Shown in pieces: positions 9,955-19,388 of a stretch of 64,000 bases of DNA. The translations under genes were made by a program, and so were the position numbers. Under the pieces are notes generated by a model that saw only the letters and a list, made by a program, of their open reading frames with translations, did not search any database and was not told the origin of the DNA. Source of the DNA: Pseudorhodoplanes sp. (lineage in GTDB: Bacteria; Pseudomonadota; Alphaproteobacteria; Rhizobiales; Xanthobacteraceae). Each line of letters opens with the position of its first letter. The stretch's first letter is position 1. Location of the stretch: positions 758,285 to 822,284 of the forward strand of contig JAVSMS010000001.1 of NCBI GenBank assembly GCA_032027085.1, given 5' to 3'.

Positions 9955-11726
9955 TGTCGCGGTCGGCTGCTGGAATCGCGCTGCTTGGGTTGCTGGCGGT
10001 TGCACCCTTTCTGCTGTCGGATTTTCACGTCGCTTTGCTCAACTATATCGGGCTCGCCAGCATCGTGACGCTTGGTTTAGTGCTATTGACGGGCGTCGCC
10101 GGGCTCACCTCATTCGGACAGGCAGCCTTCGTCGGCATTGGTGCATATACCAGCGCCGTGCTCACCACCTCGTACGGCATTTCGCCGTGGCTCACGCTTC
10201 CCGCCGGTTTGGCGCTGATTGCGGTCGTCGCACTTTTCCTTGGCACAATTACGCTGCGCCTTTCTGGCCACTTTCTTCCGCTGGGCACCATCGCCTGGGG
10301 CATCGCCATCTATTTCATGTTCGGCAACCTGGAGATACTGGGCAAATACAGCGGCATCGCCGAGATCCCTCCCATCCAGCTATTCAGCAACCCGCTCAGC
10401 GACGGGCGAGAGATCTATTATCCGATCTGGATCGTCACGATCGGCATGATGTTTGCGGTTCGCAACTTGCTTGATTCACGCGTCGGCCGCGCAGTCCGGG
10501 CCCTGAAATCGCGCGGCACCATGGCGGAAAGTGTCGGCGTCGACACAAGCCGGCTGAAGATCATCATCTTCCTGCTCGCCGCACTCCTCGCCGGCATGTC
10601 CGGGTGGCTCTACGCACATTTCATGCGCTACGTGAACCCAACCCCTTTCAACATCAATTCCGGGATCGACTACCTGTTCATGGCTGTGATCGGCGGGTCG
10701 AGCCATGTCTGGGGCGCCGTTATCGGCGCAGGCGTTCTTACCCTGCTCAAGGAATGGCTCAAGGATATTCTGCCAAAGCTGATCGAGCACAGCGGCAACT
10801 ACGAGATCGTCGTATTTGGGCTGCTGATCGTCGTGCTCATGCACCGCACCCGCGACGGAATATTGCCGTTCCTCATGCGTCTTCTCCCAGCGGGCGAGCG
10901 TCCAAAGCCGCCTGCGGCCGCTCCGGCACTGCCCAGGCGGCCGCGGCCTGCGAACGGCGAGCGCCTGCTTGAAGTGCGCCAGGTCCAAAAGAGCTTCGAG
11001 GCACTGGCGGCAGTGCGTGACCTGTCATTCGAATTGTATGCAGGCGAAATCCTTGGCTTGATCGGCCCGAACGGCGCCGGCAAAACCACGATGTTCAACC
11101 TCGTCAGCGGCGTGTTGCCGGCCAATGGCGGCGAGATTTGCTTTCGGGGCGAACGCATCGACCGGCTGCATGCGCGCGAGATCGCCCGCCGCGGAATCGC
11201 CCGCACCTTTCAGCACGCCAATATTTTGCCGGGCATGACCGTGCTCGACAACGTTGCGCTCGGTGCTCATCTGCGCGGTACGGCCGGCGTCGTTTCAGCC
11301 TCGCTTAGGCTCGATCGTGCCGACGAAGCGCGCCTGTTGTGGGAAGCAAGGACGCGGATCGAGCAGGTCGGCCTAGCCGCACACATGTTCGACCATGCTG
11401 GCAATCTCTCGCTCGGATCGCAGCGAACGGTCGAGATCGCCCGTGCGATGTGCGCGGACCCGGTGCTTCTCCTTTTGGACGAGCCGGCAGCCGGGCTGCG
11501 GCATCTCGAAAAACAAAGGCTGGCCGACCTTCTGCGCGATCTGCGCGAAGCCGGTATCAGCATACTGCTGGTCGAGCACGACATGGATTTCGTGATGGGT
11601 CTGGTCGACCGTCTCGTGGTGATGAATTTCGGCGAGAAGCTGAGCGAAGGCGCGCCGCACCAGGTCCAGCGCGATCCGGCGGTGATCGAGGCCTATCTGG
11701 GAGGCATCAATGAGCTTGTTGCTTGA
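9954..11726 (+). CDS. fused LivM-type permease and LivG-type ATPase
   Basis: About 590 aa with two domains. Residues 1-300 are a LivM-like permease ([48 protein letters not shown] loop). After an Arg/Pro/Ala-rich linker, residues 335-590 form a LivG ATPase with Walker [10 protein letters not shown], signature [15 protein letters not shown] and Walker [12 protein letters not shown]. The signature has LSLGSQ where LSxGxQ is typical. ATG 9954 overlaps the upstream stop (TGATG). The fusion makes the importer two rather than three cytoplasm-facing genes. Confidence 0.9.
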   Translation: MSRSAAGIALLGLLAVAPFLLSDFHVALLNYIGLASIVTLGLVLLTGVAGLTSFGQAAFVGIGAYTSAVLTTSYGISPWLTLPAGLALIAVVALFLGTITLRLSGHFLPLGTIAWGIAIYFMFGNLEILGKYSGIAEIPPIQLFSNPLSDGREIYYPIWIVTIGMMFAVRNLLDSRVGRAVRALKSRGTMAESVGVDTSRLKIIIFLLAALLAGMSGWLYAHFMRYVNPTPFNINSGIDYLFMAVIGGSSHVWGAVIGAGVLTLLKEWLKDILPKLIEHSGNYEIVVFGLLIVVLMHRTRDGILPFLMRLLPAGERPKPPAAAPALPRRPRPANGERLLEVRQVQKSFEALAAVRDLSFELYAGEILGLIGPNGAGKTTMFNLVSGVLPANGGEICFRGERIDRLHAREIARRGIARTFQHANILPGMTVLDNVALGAHLRGTAGVVSASLRLDRADEARLLWEARTRIEQVGLAAHMFDHAGNLSLGSQRTVEIARAMCADPVLLLLDEPAAGLRHLEKQRLADLLRDLREAGISILLVEHDMDFVMGLVDRLVVMNFGEKLSEGAPHQVQRDPAVIEAYLGGINELVA

Positions 11727-12453
11727 TGTGCAAGGGCTCAGCGCCGCCTACGGCAAGGTTGAGGCCTTGCACGGCATCCATATCAACGTGCCGCGCGGCA
11801 AGATCGTCACTGTGATCGGCCCCAACGGCGCCGGCAAGACAACGCTGCTTGCGGTCCTGATGGGATTGCTGGCGGGACGCGGGACGGTGACCTACGACGG
11901 CAATGACATTTCCGGCTGCACGACCGAGACGCGGGTGGCACAAGGACTTTGCCTTGTCCCGGAGCGGCGCGAGCTGTTCGGCGGGTTGCGGGTTGAAGAC
12001 AACCTTTTGCTGGGGGCATTCCCGCGTATCGGCAAGGCGACGCAAGCCATCCGGTCCGACCTGGACGGCGTCTATCAGCGCTTCCCGCGCCTGCTTGAGC
12101 GGCGCAACCAACTCGCAGGCACGCTGTCGGGTGGTGAGCGACAGATGCTTGCCCTCGGCCGGGCGTTGATGGCCAAGCCGCAGTTGCTCATGCTGGACGA
12201 GCCGAGCCTCGGGCTCGCGCCGCGCATCGTACGTGACACCTTTTACGCTATTGCCGATCTCAGACGCTCCGGCGTCTCGATCCTGCTCGTCGAACAAAAT
12301 GCGCACGCCGCATTGCAGGTGGCCGACTACGGCTATGTGCTCGAGACTGGCGAAGTTGTCCTTGAAGGCACCGCCTGTGCGCTGGCCAGCAATCCGCGTG
12401 TGATACAAACCTATCTCGGCCTGTCCGGGCGTTTTGCGCGTACTACGATATGA
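11710..12453 (+). CDS. branched-chain-type ABC transporter ATPase (LivF-like)
   Basis: A 247-aa ATPase with Walker [10 protein letters not shown], signature LSGGERQMLALGRALM, Walker B LLMLDEPSLGLAP and the LivF-typical VPERRELFGGLRVEDNL segment. It overlaps the LivM-LivG gene by 17 nt and forms the second nucleotide-binding subunit of the importer. It is the last gene of the operon; the next gene converges from the other strand. Confidence 0.93.
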   Translation: MSLLLDVQGLSAAYGKVEALHGIHINVPRGKIVTVIGPNGAGKTTLLAVLMGLLAGRGTVTYDGNDISGCTTETRVAQGLCLVPERRELFGGLRVEDNLLLGAFPRIGKATQAIRSDLDGVYQRFPRLLERRNQLAGTLSGGERQMLALGRALMAKPQLLMLDEPSLGLAPRIVRDTFYAIADLRRSGVSILLVEQNAHAALQVADYGYVLETGEVVLEGTACALASNPRVIQTYLGLSGRFARTTI

Positions 12454-12490
12454 ACCAAGTTGCGGTCGGTCGAACGCATGGCCGACCTGC

Positions 12491-14503
12491 CTATCCTGTC
12501 TTTGCAAAGTCAGGGGCTCGGCGCTCCTGAAAGGCGCTGATGCCCTCGCGGACCGCGGCAGTGCATGCGCTCACTCCGAATGCGGCGTATCCGATTTCGA
12601 GCGCATCGTTCAAAGTCGGCGCCGCGGCAGCTTCGCGAATAGTATTTTCCAGGATGCGCATGACCTCAGTGCTCAGTGCCTGGCCGTCTGCGGCGACAGG
12701 CGTGATCGGATCGAAGTCAGCGATGTTCACGGAAGTCCCGTCGAGCGGCCGGACCTTGCCAGCCAGCGCATGGACTTGCGCCACCGCGGCAGCGATCAGG
12801 CCGGCGTAATCCTCCGCCAGGGCTGCGACGATGCCCATATCGTGCGCGGCTTCCGCCGTGAGCCTCTCCGCTCGGCGCAGCATGCCATGAAATACTGCCG
12901 CCGCCGCAGGCCAGCGCCGATACGGCACCACCATGGCCCCCAATGCCGGCACCATTCCCAGCATGATCTCCGGCAACTGCAGCCACGCGCCGCGCATGGC
13001 GACGATGCGGTGGCATCGCAGCGCCAGCTCCAGACCGCCGCCAAGCGCCATGCCGTTCAAGGCGGCCACCACCGGTTTGCGCATGCCGTCCAGATGAACG
13101 AGCAACCGCGAACAGTCGCGCGCGTATTGCGCAGCAGCGGCGGCATCGCCGAGGACGCGGGGGAAACGGCCGATGTCGGCGCCGGCAGAGAAAGCGCGCA
13201 TGCCGTAGCCCGTGATCACAAAGCCCGCGACCAGGGTGGAGCTTTCGGAGGCGCGGATGACATCAAGAATCTCGTCGGTCAGTTCGTCATGCATCGCGTT
13301 GAGCGCCTCCGGCCGCCGCAACGTTATGATCCTCACGTCGCCAACGTCATCAACGAGCACATGACGGCGAAATTGCTGATAGTCGCGGAGCGCCCGGCGC
13401 GGGACCGGCATGCCTGGTCGCTCGCGCGTGAAGCGCGCGGCGACGCGTATGACTTCGGCGTCACCGAGCTTACGCATCAGCTCAAGCGGACCGGACTTGA
13501 AGCCGAGAGCCAGCCGGCAGCCGAGTTCGAGATCTGCCGGCTCTCCGATGCCGCGGTCGAGAATGTCCCCGGTCTGCGAAATCAGGACACCAAGCAGCCG
13601 GTCGCGCACGTCAGCGGCGACCTTTGCATCGACGAGGGCCTGCTTGCCGGGCGCAACGGTGTGCCATTTCTCGACCGAACGGAAGATTGCAGCCGGCGCA
13701 TAGTGCTCTCCCTCCTCATTCGCCTGCAGCGTGTTGGTTTCGACAATGATCGGATTGCCGTGCGCAAGATTGAGAACGAAGAAGGGCCCGGCATGAACAA
13801 ACTCGGACGCCACGGTGTCAATCTCGGCGGCGGTCGCCCGATCGAGCATCTGCCCCGACTCGTTGCACCAATTGTCGAAAACCCGGTCCAGCATGAAGCA
13901 GACGACATCGTCGGTAACCATCGGCACCTTGCCGGTGACGCAGAATAACCAATTGAGATAATCCACGACCCCGGTATCGACGGCCGGCGTGCGCACAACC
14001 TCGACAATTGGATTGCGCCAGGCCGGCGCGAAGAAGTGAGTGACCGTCGCGCGCCGCTTGTGAACCAGCTCCGAGAAAATTCGCGCAGCGGGCAGCGAGC
14101 TGGTGTTCGATGTAATCAGCGCATGTGGCGATACAACGGCTTCCACGCGCGCAAAAATCTTCCGCTTGAGCGCAAGATCCTCGGTGGCGGCCTCGATCAC
14201 CCAATCGGCCTCTCGGATGGAATCATAATCGAGCGTGGCATTCAGTCTTTCGGTTACCTGACGCGCCTGCGCCTCGCTCATCTTGCCGCGCTCCGTCGCC
14301 TTGCGCGCGTAATCGTGAAACCGCTGAACGGCGCGATCGAGCTGTGGCTGCGCCACGTCAACAAGATGCAACGTGAGGTTAGGAATCGCGGCCTTGAGGT
14401 AATAGCCGATATCGGGACCGATCGTGCCGGCGCCAATCACCGCTACTGTCTTCGGCAGACCGCGGCCGGGTTTGTACAGGAGTGGATTAGCAAAGCTCGT
14501 CAT
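12491..14503 (-). CDS. 3-hydroxyacyl-CoA dehydrogenase / enoyl-CoA hydratase fusion
   Basis: About 670 aa. The N-terminal half is an NAD-dependent 3-hydroxyacyl-CoA dehydrogenase (VAVIGAGTIGPDIG dinucleotide motif; SNTSSLPAARIF and THFFAP with the catalytic His). The C-terminal half is a crotonase-fold hydratase from about residue 390; both Glu of the active site appear present (GGGLELAL and LPEIMLG). The domain order is the reverse of FadB-type proteins, where the hydratase comes first. It supplies two beta-oxidation steps for the neighbouring pathway. ATG 14503 follows an alternative GTG at 14506. Divergent from the acyl-CoA synthetase. Confidence 0.88.
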   Translation of the reverse strand: MTSFANPLLYKPGRGLPKTVAVIGAGTIGPDIGYYLKAAIPNLTLHLVDVAQPQLDRAVQRFHDYARKATERGKMSEAQARQVTERLNATLDYDSIREADWVIEAATEDLALKRKIFARVEAVVSPHALITSNTSSLPAARIFSELVHKRRATVTHFFAPAWRNPIVEVVRTPAVDTGVVDYLNWLFCVTGKVPMVTDDVVCFMLDRVFDNWCNESGQMLDRATAAEIDTVASEFVHAGPFFVLNLAHGNPIIVETNTLQANEEGEHYAPAAIFRSVEKWHTVAPGKQALVDAKVAADVRDRLLGVLISQTGDILDRGIGEPADLELGCRLALGFKSGPLELMRKLGDAEVIRVAARFTRERPGMPVPRRALRDYQQFRRHVLVDDVGDVRIITLRRPEALNAMHDELTDEILDVIRASESSTLVAGFVITGYGMRAFSAGADIGRFPRVLGDAAAAAQYARDCSRLLVHLDGMRKPVVAALNGMALGGGLELALRCHRIVAMRGAWLQLPEIMLGMVPALGAMVVPYRRWPAAAAVFHGMLRRAERLTAEAAHDMGIVAALAEDYAGLIAAAVAQVHALAGKVRPLDGTSVNIADFDPITPVAADGQALSTEVMRILENTIREAAAAPTLNDALEIGYAAFGVSACTAAVREGISAFQERRAPDFAKTG

Positions 14504-14716
14504 CACTGATTCACCGCGGATGCGTTGCCCAAAAAAGCAAATAATTATCGATGCCCGGCAACTCGCTTAATTGACCAAAGGCAAATTTGATCTCGAAATT
14601 GACCGCATAATTCGCTGACTCTTTGAGGAACAGATACGCCCGTAGACCGCCAATCTTGCGAGAATGGATCCAGGACAAACAGCGGCTTCGAAGCGGGCCG
14701 CGACCGGAGGCATGAC

Positions 14717-16249
14717 GTGACGGCACAAATGCCCTTCGCGCACGAAACCGTGGTGCACATGCTGCGCGACGCCGCGCTTCGCAGCCCGGACGCAACCGCG
14801 CTGGTTTGTGAAGGCGAAAGGCTGAGCTATGGCGAATATGCAACCTGCGTCGCCGGGCTCGCGCAGGAGCTTAGCGCACTAGGTGCAGCTGGCGGCCGCG
14901 TGGCACTGCTGATGGCCAACTCGATCGACATCGCAGTGGCAACATTCGCCGTCCAATCGGCCGGCGCCCAGGTGGTTCCGTTAAATCCGGCCTATACCAG
15001 CCATGAGTTGGCACCAATCCTCCAGAATGCCGCGCCCACGGTCTTGATACACGACACTGCCATTGCAGACATGATCGAAGATCTCGCACAGCGCGTCGCC
15101 CTGCCTCAACGGATAGCCGTGGGTCCATGCGCGCAGCGATTCACCGAATGGCGCGCGCGAACCGATCTCGCTCGCACGATCCAGCTACCCGATCCGGATT
15201 CGCTGTCCACCCTACAATATACAGGCGGCACCACCGGTCGCCCGAAAGGCGCAGATCTTTCGCATCGCAGCATATCAATCAACGTGGCGCAACGCGAAGC
15301 ATTGCTTCCGACCGAACCTGAGCGCGAGCGCATTCTCGCCATCACTCCGCTCTTTCACGTCTATGCCGTGGCCATGGGACTTTATCTCGCCGCCTATTGC
15401 CGGAGCGCGTTGTTCATCCTCCCTCGCTACCGAGCCGATCTTGTGCTCGAGGCAATTGAAAATAACAGGATTACATTATTGTCCGGCAGCCCAACGATCT
15501 ACACGGGATTGTTGGCGCATGAGCGTTTCGGCGCAACCGATTTGAGTTCGCTGCGACTGTGTTTCTCCGGCGCATCGGCGCTTTCGGAGGAGACGTTGCG
15601 TCGCTGGGAGGCCGCTACGGCATGCCCGGTCTGCGAAGGTTATGGTCAAAGCGAAGCCGGACCTGTGCTCACCTTCAATCCCCGCAATGGCCGGCGCAAG
15701 GCTGGATCGGTCGGCGTGGTCGTTCCGGCGACGAATATCCAGATTGTCGATGCAGCGACCGGTACACGCGCGCTCGGTATTGGCGAGGCGGGTGAGATAC
15801 GTGCGCGCGGGCCGCAGATCATGCGTGGCTATCGCGGTCTTGCCAGGGAAACTGACGAGGCATTGCGCGACGGCTGGCTCTATACTGGAGATATCGGCGA
15901 ACTTGACGCGGACGGTTATCTCTATATCCGCGACCGCAAGAAGGACATGGTGATCGTCAGCGGGTTCAACGTCTATCCGCGCGAAGTCGAGGAAGTTCTT
16001 TACGCTCATCCCGCCGTGCTAGAGGCCGCGGTTGTCGGCGTGCCTGATTCCTATCGCGGTGAAGCACTGGTCGGATTTGTCGTTCCGGCCGGGCTGCCGG
16101 CGCAACCCGATGACCTGCGTGCCTATCTTGCTGAGCGACTCGTGCACTACAAGGTCCCGTGCGAAATCCGTATCGTCGAGTCGCTCCCGAAGACGACAGT
16201 CGGGAAGGTCGACAAGAGACTATTGCGGGGAATGAGCAGCAATCCCTAG
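14717..16249 (+). CDS. AMP-forming acyl-CoA synthetase (ligase)
   Basis: A 510-aa adenylate-forming ligase that activates a carboxylic acid as acyl-AMP and then acyl-CoA. Motifs: phosphate loop YTGGTTGRPKG near residue 170, GYGQSEAGP near 305, YTGDIGELDADGYLYIRDR near 395 and the C-terminal catalytic Lys in LPKTTVGKVDKR. The start is GTG 14717, supported by GGAGG at 14706-14710; the nearer ATG 14712 runs straight into a stop. It is transcribed away from the dehydrogenase/hydratase fusion through a roughly 210-bp shared promoter region. Confidence 0.9.
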   Translation: MTAQMPFAHETVVHMLRDAALRSPDATALVCEGERLSYGEYATCVAGLAQELSALGAAGGRVALLMANSIDIAVATFAVQSAGAQVVPLNPAYTSHELAPILQNAAPTVLIHDTAIADMIEDLAQRVALPQRIAVGPCAQRFTEWRARTDLARTIQLPDPDSLSTLQYTGGTTGRPKGADLSHRSISINVAQREALLPTEPERERILAITPLFHVYAVAMGLYLAAYCRSALFILPRYRADLVLEAIENNRITLLSGSPTIYTGLLAHERFGATDLSSLRLCFSGASALSEETLRRWEAATACPVCEGYGQSEAGPVLTFNPRNGRRKAGSVGVVVPATNIQIVDAATGTRALGIGEAGEIRARGPQIMRGYRGLARETDEALRDGWLYTGDIGELDADGYLYIRDRKKDMVIVSGFNVYPREVEEVLYAHPAVLEAAVVGVPDSYRGEALVGFVVPAGLPAQPDDLRAYLAERLVHYKVPCEIRIVESLPKTTVGKVDKRLLRGMSSNP

Positions 16250-16446
16250 GCTTGGACAGACAAAGGTCGGCGGCGACCTAACGCCAAGCGCAATCACATC
16301 CGCAATGATGACGTCGTTCGCGATCCGGTGAGTGACGTAGTGAGTGCTGCAGTCGGGACTGCTGATGGCTTGCCGCGCAGCTGTCTGGCAAACGCGTTCA
16401 ACTTACCGATCACGGCAAAAAGGTCTCTATTTTATCCGGACCATAG

Positions 16447-16463
16447 TGGCGCTCCCTAGGGGA
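16447..16463. repeat. left attachment-site core (attL)
   Basis: TGGCGCTCCCTAGGGGA occurs here and again at 30075-30091, with the flanks differing on both sides. The sequence reads on the minus strand as the 3' end of a tRNA (acceptor strand plus CCA), a usual integrase target. Confidence 0.75.
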
Positions 16464-16500
16464 CTGCGCAGAGCTATATAAATCAAGAGCTTATGGAAAA

Positions 16501-16556
16501 GTGGGACACGACATCGTTCCACGTAATTCCAATGCTTTTTGCCCTTAGTGTCCCAC
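16501..16556. repeat. inverted GTGGGACAC pair inside left att
   Basis: GTGGGACAC at 16501-16509 and its exact reverse complement GTGTCCCAC at 16548-16556. The 8-mer GTGGGACA forms a second inverted pair just inside the right att (30004-30030). Placement inside both ends suggests integrase arm-type sites or another end-recognition signal. Confidence 0.55.
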
Positions 16557-16635
16557 CGATGTCGCGCTGCTAATCTAATCAATTAACCTCGTGTACACGC
16601 GAATCACGCAGACTCGCCATTGTCCACGATTGCAG

Positions 16636-16663
16636 CCCGGCGCCGAAAGGCGGCCGGGTTTTT
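16636..16663 (+). terminator. terminator-like hairpin before primase gene
   Basis: A GC-rich stem (CCCGGCGCC, GAAA loop, GGCGGCCGGG) followed by TTTTT. It stands just upstream of the first element gene and could stop transcription entering from the left. Confidence 0.6.
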
Positions 16664-16678
16664 CGTTTGGAATATCCC

Positions 16679-18196
16679 GTGACTGACACCACCCAAGCGC
16701 TAGAAGCCGCCAATCGTATCGCGGATATGATCGAAGCGGAGGAAACCGCTTCAGATGCCCCGGCAGCCGCTGAGCGGCCGTCTGCAGCCGAAAGCGATGC
16801 GCCCGCCACGCCACGAGCAATGGGTTTTGATGTTGCGGAAATCAACCGCGAGCACGCGCTTGTCCTGATGGGGTCCAAGGCCGTTGTCGTGAAAGAGCAG
16901 CCGGCCGGACCGATCGAAGATCGGGTCCGCGTCCTGTCCATTGAGGCGTTTCGGGCGTGGTACAGCAATCGTCCGACCGAGGTGGTTGGATCAGATGGGA
17001 AGATCAAGGCGACGAACTGGGGCGCGGCCTGGCTTACCCATAAACGCCGCCGGCAATATGCCGGGATCGAGTTTTTTCCCAATCCGGACGGCGCCGAAGG
17101 CACACACGACTATCTCAATCTATGGCGCGGCTATGGAGTCGAGTCTGCTAGAGCGGGAAGTTACGCGATCTTTCGCGATCATCTGTTCAACAACGTGTGC
17201 GACGGCGATCCCGAGATATTTGCTTACGTGTGGGCGTGGTTTGCTCACATTTTTCAGAGGCCGCGTGAGCGCATTGGGACGGCGCTCGTCCTGAGGGGGC
17301 GCATGGGTTCCGGAAAAACAAAGGTTGGCGAGGTCATCGGCTCGCTGATCCCGGCCCACTATTTCATGGTTGACGATCCGCGATACATCGTGGGCCAATT
17401 CAACGCTCACATGGCTAGTTGCCTCTTGCTGCAAGCGGAGGAGGCGGTTTGGGCCGGCGACAAGCATGCCGAAGGCCGATTGAAAGGCTTGATCACCGCA
17501 GAATCGCAGATGATCGAGAGCAAGGGAATCGATCCGATCCGCATCAAGAATTACGTGCGCTTGATGATGACCAGCAATGAGGATTGGGTTGTTCCGGCTG
17601 GAAAGGATGAGCGGCGATTCTGTGTGCTTGATGTTCACCCGCGCTGCGCCCAAAATCATCATTACTTTCGCGAGATGGATGAAGAACTGAACGCGGGTGG
17701 ACGCGAGGCGCTGTTGCGCGACCTTCTAGATTTCGATCTCAGTACCGTCAATCTTCGCCAGATTCCGCGCACACGCGCGCTCTTGGAGCAAAAGGTTCGA
17801 TCTTTCGATTCAGTCGAGAGCTGGTGGTACAATCGACTCATGGACGGCTCGCCGGTTCGGTCGCTGGATGGCTGGCCGAGTGAAATCGCAATCTCTGCCG
17901 TGTTTGACGACTATATCAAAACCTCCGATACGATCGGCGTCGGACGCAAGCGCGATCCGGCGACGTTCGGATTAAAGCTTGCGAAACTTGTGCCGGGTAT
18001 TGGCAGGACGCGCCCGCGTCGCGAGGGGGATGATGGCGCCGAGCGGCGGATATGGTGCTATTCCTTGCCGCCGCTGGACGCCTGTCGCGATGCGTTCGAG
18101 GATGCGATCGGACAGTCAATCGATTGGCCGGCTTTCCAAGCGGGCGAGAGCGAAGCGCCGGCGCAGGAAGATGATCTGGACGCCGTTCCGGTCTAG
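16679..18196 (+). CDS. phage/satellite helicase-primase (DUF5906-type)
   Basis: About 505 aa. The first 60 residues are Ala/Glu-rich and disordered-looking. From about residue 160 the protein resembles phage SF3-type helicases of primase-helicase proteins: Walker A GRMGSGKT near 207, an acidic AEEAVW Walker B-like segment near 260, VRLMMTSN (sensor-like) and DERRFCVLDV. No clear primase catalytic centre is seen in the N-terminal part, so it may be helicase only. GTG 16679 (MTDTTQ) is chosen over TTG 16667. The iteron array starts 58 bp after it, fitting a replication initiator. Confidence 0.75.
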   Translation: MTDTTQALEAANRIADMIEAEETASDAPAAAERPSAAESDAPATPRAMGFDVAEINREHALVLMGSKAVVVKEQPAGPIEDRVRVLSIEAFRAWYSNRPTEVVGSDGKIKATNWGAAWLTHKRRRQYAGIEFFPNPDGAEGTHDYLNLWRGYGVESARAGSYAIFRDHLFNNVCDGDPEIFAYVWAWFAHIFQRPRERIGTALVLRGRMGSGKTKVGEVIGSLIPAHYFMVDDPRYIVGQFNAHMASCLLLQAEEAVWAGDKHAEGRLKGLITAESQMIESKGIDPIRIKNYVRLMMTSNEDWVVPAGKDERRFCVLDVHPRCAQNHHYFREMDEELNAGGREALLRDLLDFDLSTVNLRQIPRTRALLEQKVRSFDSVESWWYNRLMDGSPVRSLDGWPSEIAISAVFDDYIKTSDTIGVGRKRDPATFGLKLAKLVPGIGRTRPRREGDDGAERRIWCYSLPPLDACRDAFEDAIGQSIDWPAFQAGESEAPAQEDDLDAVPV

Positions 18197-18254
18197 GCGG
18201 TCTGGGCGCGCTTTTGTCGCATAGACCGAAACTAAGCCAATAAAATCACGGGTT

Positions 18255-18448
18255 GGTCCTAGCGGTCCTAGCGGTCCTAGGAGACTCGCGTGCGTGTGAG
18301 AGGTGCAGACGATGGATGGCACCGCTCCGTCCGCGATCCTACTAGTTTTTGAAAATACCTAGACCACTAGGACCGCTAGGACCAAGCGGCGCAGCATAAG
18401 GGTTTCCTTTGGTCTGGGCATTCCATCGATGCCTAGACCGCTAGGACC
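18255..18448. repeat. iteron region, candidate replication origin
   Basis: Three tandem 9-mers GGTCCTAGC, GGTCCTAGC, GGTCCTAGG at 18255-18281, then inverted copies at 18367-18374, 18375-18383 and 18440-18448 with degenerate CCTAGACC units beside them. A T/A-rich stretch (about 18340-18360) lies between. Directly downstream of the helicase gene, as expected for an origin bound by the element's own initiator. Confidence 0.6.
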
Positions 18449-18487
18449 AAAGCAAGAAAGAGGTAGTGATGACTAATCCCACACAGG

Positions 18488-18495
18488 AGCAGATC
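18488..18495. repeat. IS66 target duplication, left copy
   Basis: AGCAGATC immediately left of the IS, repeated exactly at 21016-21023. Eight bp is the usual IS66-family target duplication. Confidence 0.92.
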
Positions 18496-18581
18496 GTAAG
18501 CGACAAGGACATCCCATCTAGCGTAGCGGGTGGCAAAGGAGCGATGGTGGCCCTGCTATTGCGAGCGGGGTGTCAATTTTC

Positions 18582-18974
18582 ATGTCTACGCCTATGCCTG
18601 GAGATAGAAGCTTTCAGTTGATCGAGGCGGTTGCGGATCGCATCGAGGGTGCGCCAGTGGCGGGGCGCCGGCGCTGGTCGGATGCCTTCAAGGCGGAGAT
18701 GGCGGCGCGGAGTTGTGAACCGGGCGCGAACGTTTCGGCGCTGGCCCGGGAGATCGGAATCAGCCCGTCGCAGTTGTTTGGATGGCGTTCGGTTTTGGTC
18801 CGGAAAGGCGCAATTGAGCGCCGTGACGCGGCGGGTTGCGGGGTCAGCTGTGAGCCGCAAAGGGCGCCGTCGCGGGTCATTGAGATCGACGTCAACGGCA
18901 TGACGGTTCGCGCTGACGCGGATGTTGACGAAGCACATTTGCGGCGTTTTCTGCGCACGGTGCGTTCGGCATGA
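18582..18974 (+). CDS. tnpA: IS66 family accessory protein TnpA
   Basis: About 130 aa with an N-terminal helix-turn-helix (RRRWSDAFKAEMAARSCEPGANVSALAREIGISPSQLFGWR), typical of IS66 TnpA. The C-terminal part ends in an IEIDVNGMTVRADADVDEAHLRRFLR segment also usual in the family. GTG 18570 is an alternative start. It overlaps tnpB by 4 nt (ATGA). Confidence 0.9.
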   Translation: MSTPMPGDRSFQLIEAVADRIEGAPVAGRRRWSDAFKAEMAARSCEPGANVSALAREIGISPSQLFGWRSVLVRKGAIERRDAAGCGVSCEPQRAPSRVIEIDVNGMTVRADADVDEAHLRRFLRTVRSA

Positions 18975-19315
18975 TCCCGGCAGGCGTAAAGGTTTATCTG
19001 GCGAGCCACCCGGTCGACTTCCGCAAAGGAATCGATGGTTTGCTGGCGCTGGTGCGGGATGCTGGCTCGGATCCGTTCGATGGCGCACTGTATGTGTTCC
19101 GGGCGAAACGGGCGGACCGGATCAAGATCGTGTGGTGGGACGGCAGTGGCGCGTGTTTGTATTTGAAGCGGCTGGAGAAGGCACGATTTGTCTGGCCGCC
19201 GATCGGCCATCATCGGGTCCAGCTGCATCATGCCCAATTGATGGCTTTGGTCGACGGGATGGATTGGAAGCGGGTCCAGGCGACACCGATGGTGCGTCCG
19301 GAATCAGTCGGCTAG
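18971..19315 (+). CDS. tnpB: IS66 family protein TnpB (Orf2)
   Basis: A 114-aa protein with the TnpB signature GVKVYLASHPVDFRKGIDGL, LYVFRAKRADRIKIVWWDGSG and FVWP. Required for IS66 transposition, exact role unclear. Full length for the family. Confidence 0.95.
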   Translation: MIPAGVKVYLASHPVDFRKGIDGLLALVRDAGSDPFDGALYVFRAKRADRIKIVWWDGSGACLYLKRLEKARFVWPPIGHHRVQLHHAQLMALVDGMDWKRVQATPMVRPESVG

Positions 19316-19388
19316 ATATCGCTGCGGCACAGTGAATCAGGCCGCGAAAGCAGCGGGCAAACCATCGCCGGGTGTGCTCTGATTGGAC

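Larger units (their letters stand above)
16250..16678. other. non-coding stretch with left att core and repeats
   Basis: No credible gene. The first 200 bases are host intergenic sequence; then come the left att core (16447-16463), the inverted GTGGGACAC pair (16501-16556) and a terminator-like hairpin just before the primase gene. Confidence 0.7.

Noticed and set aside
12434..13948. 504-aa plus-strand frame opposite the dehydrogenase/hydratase fusion
   Set aside because: No motifs; the minus-strand protein has complete domains over the same bases.
18255..18448. Iteron cluster as a CRISPR array
   Set aside because: Repeats are 9 bp, tandem without spacers and partly inverted, and no cas genes are present.
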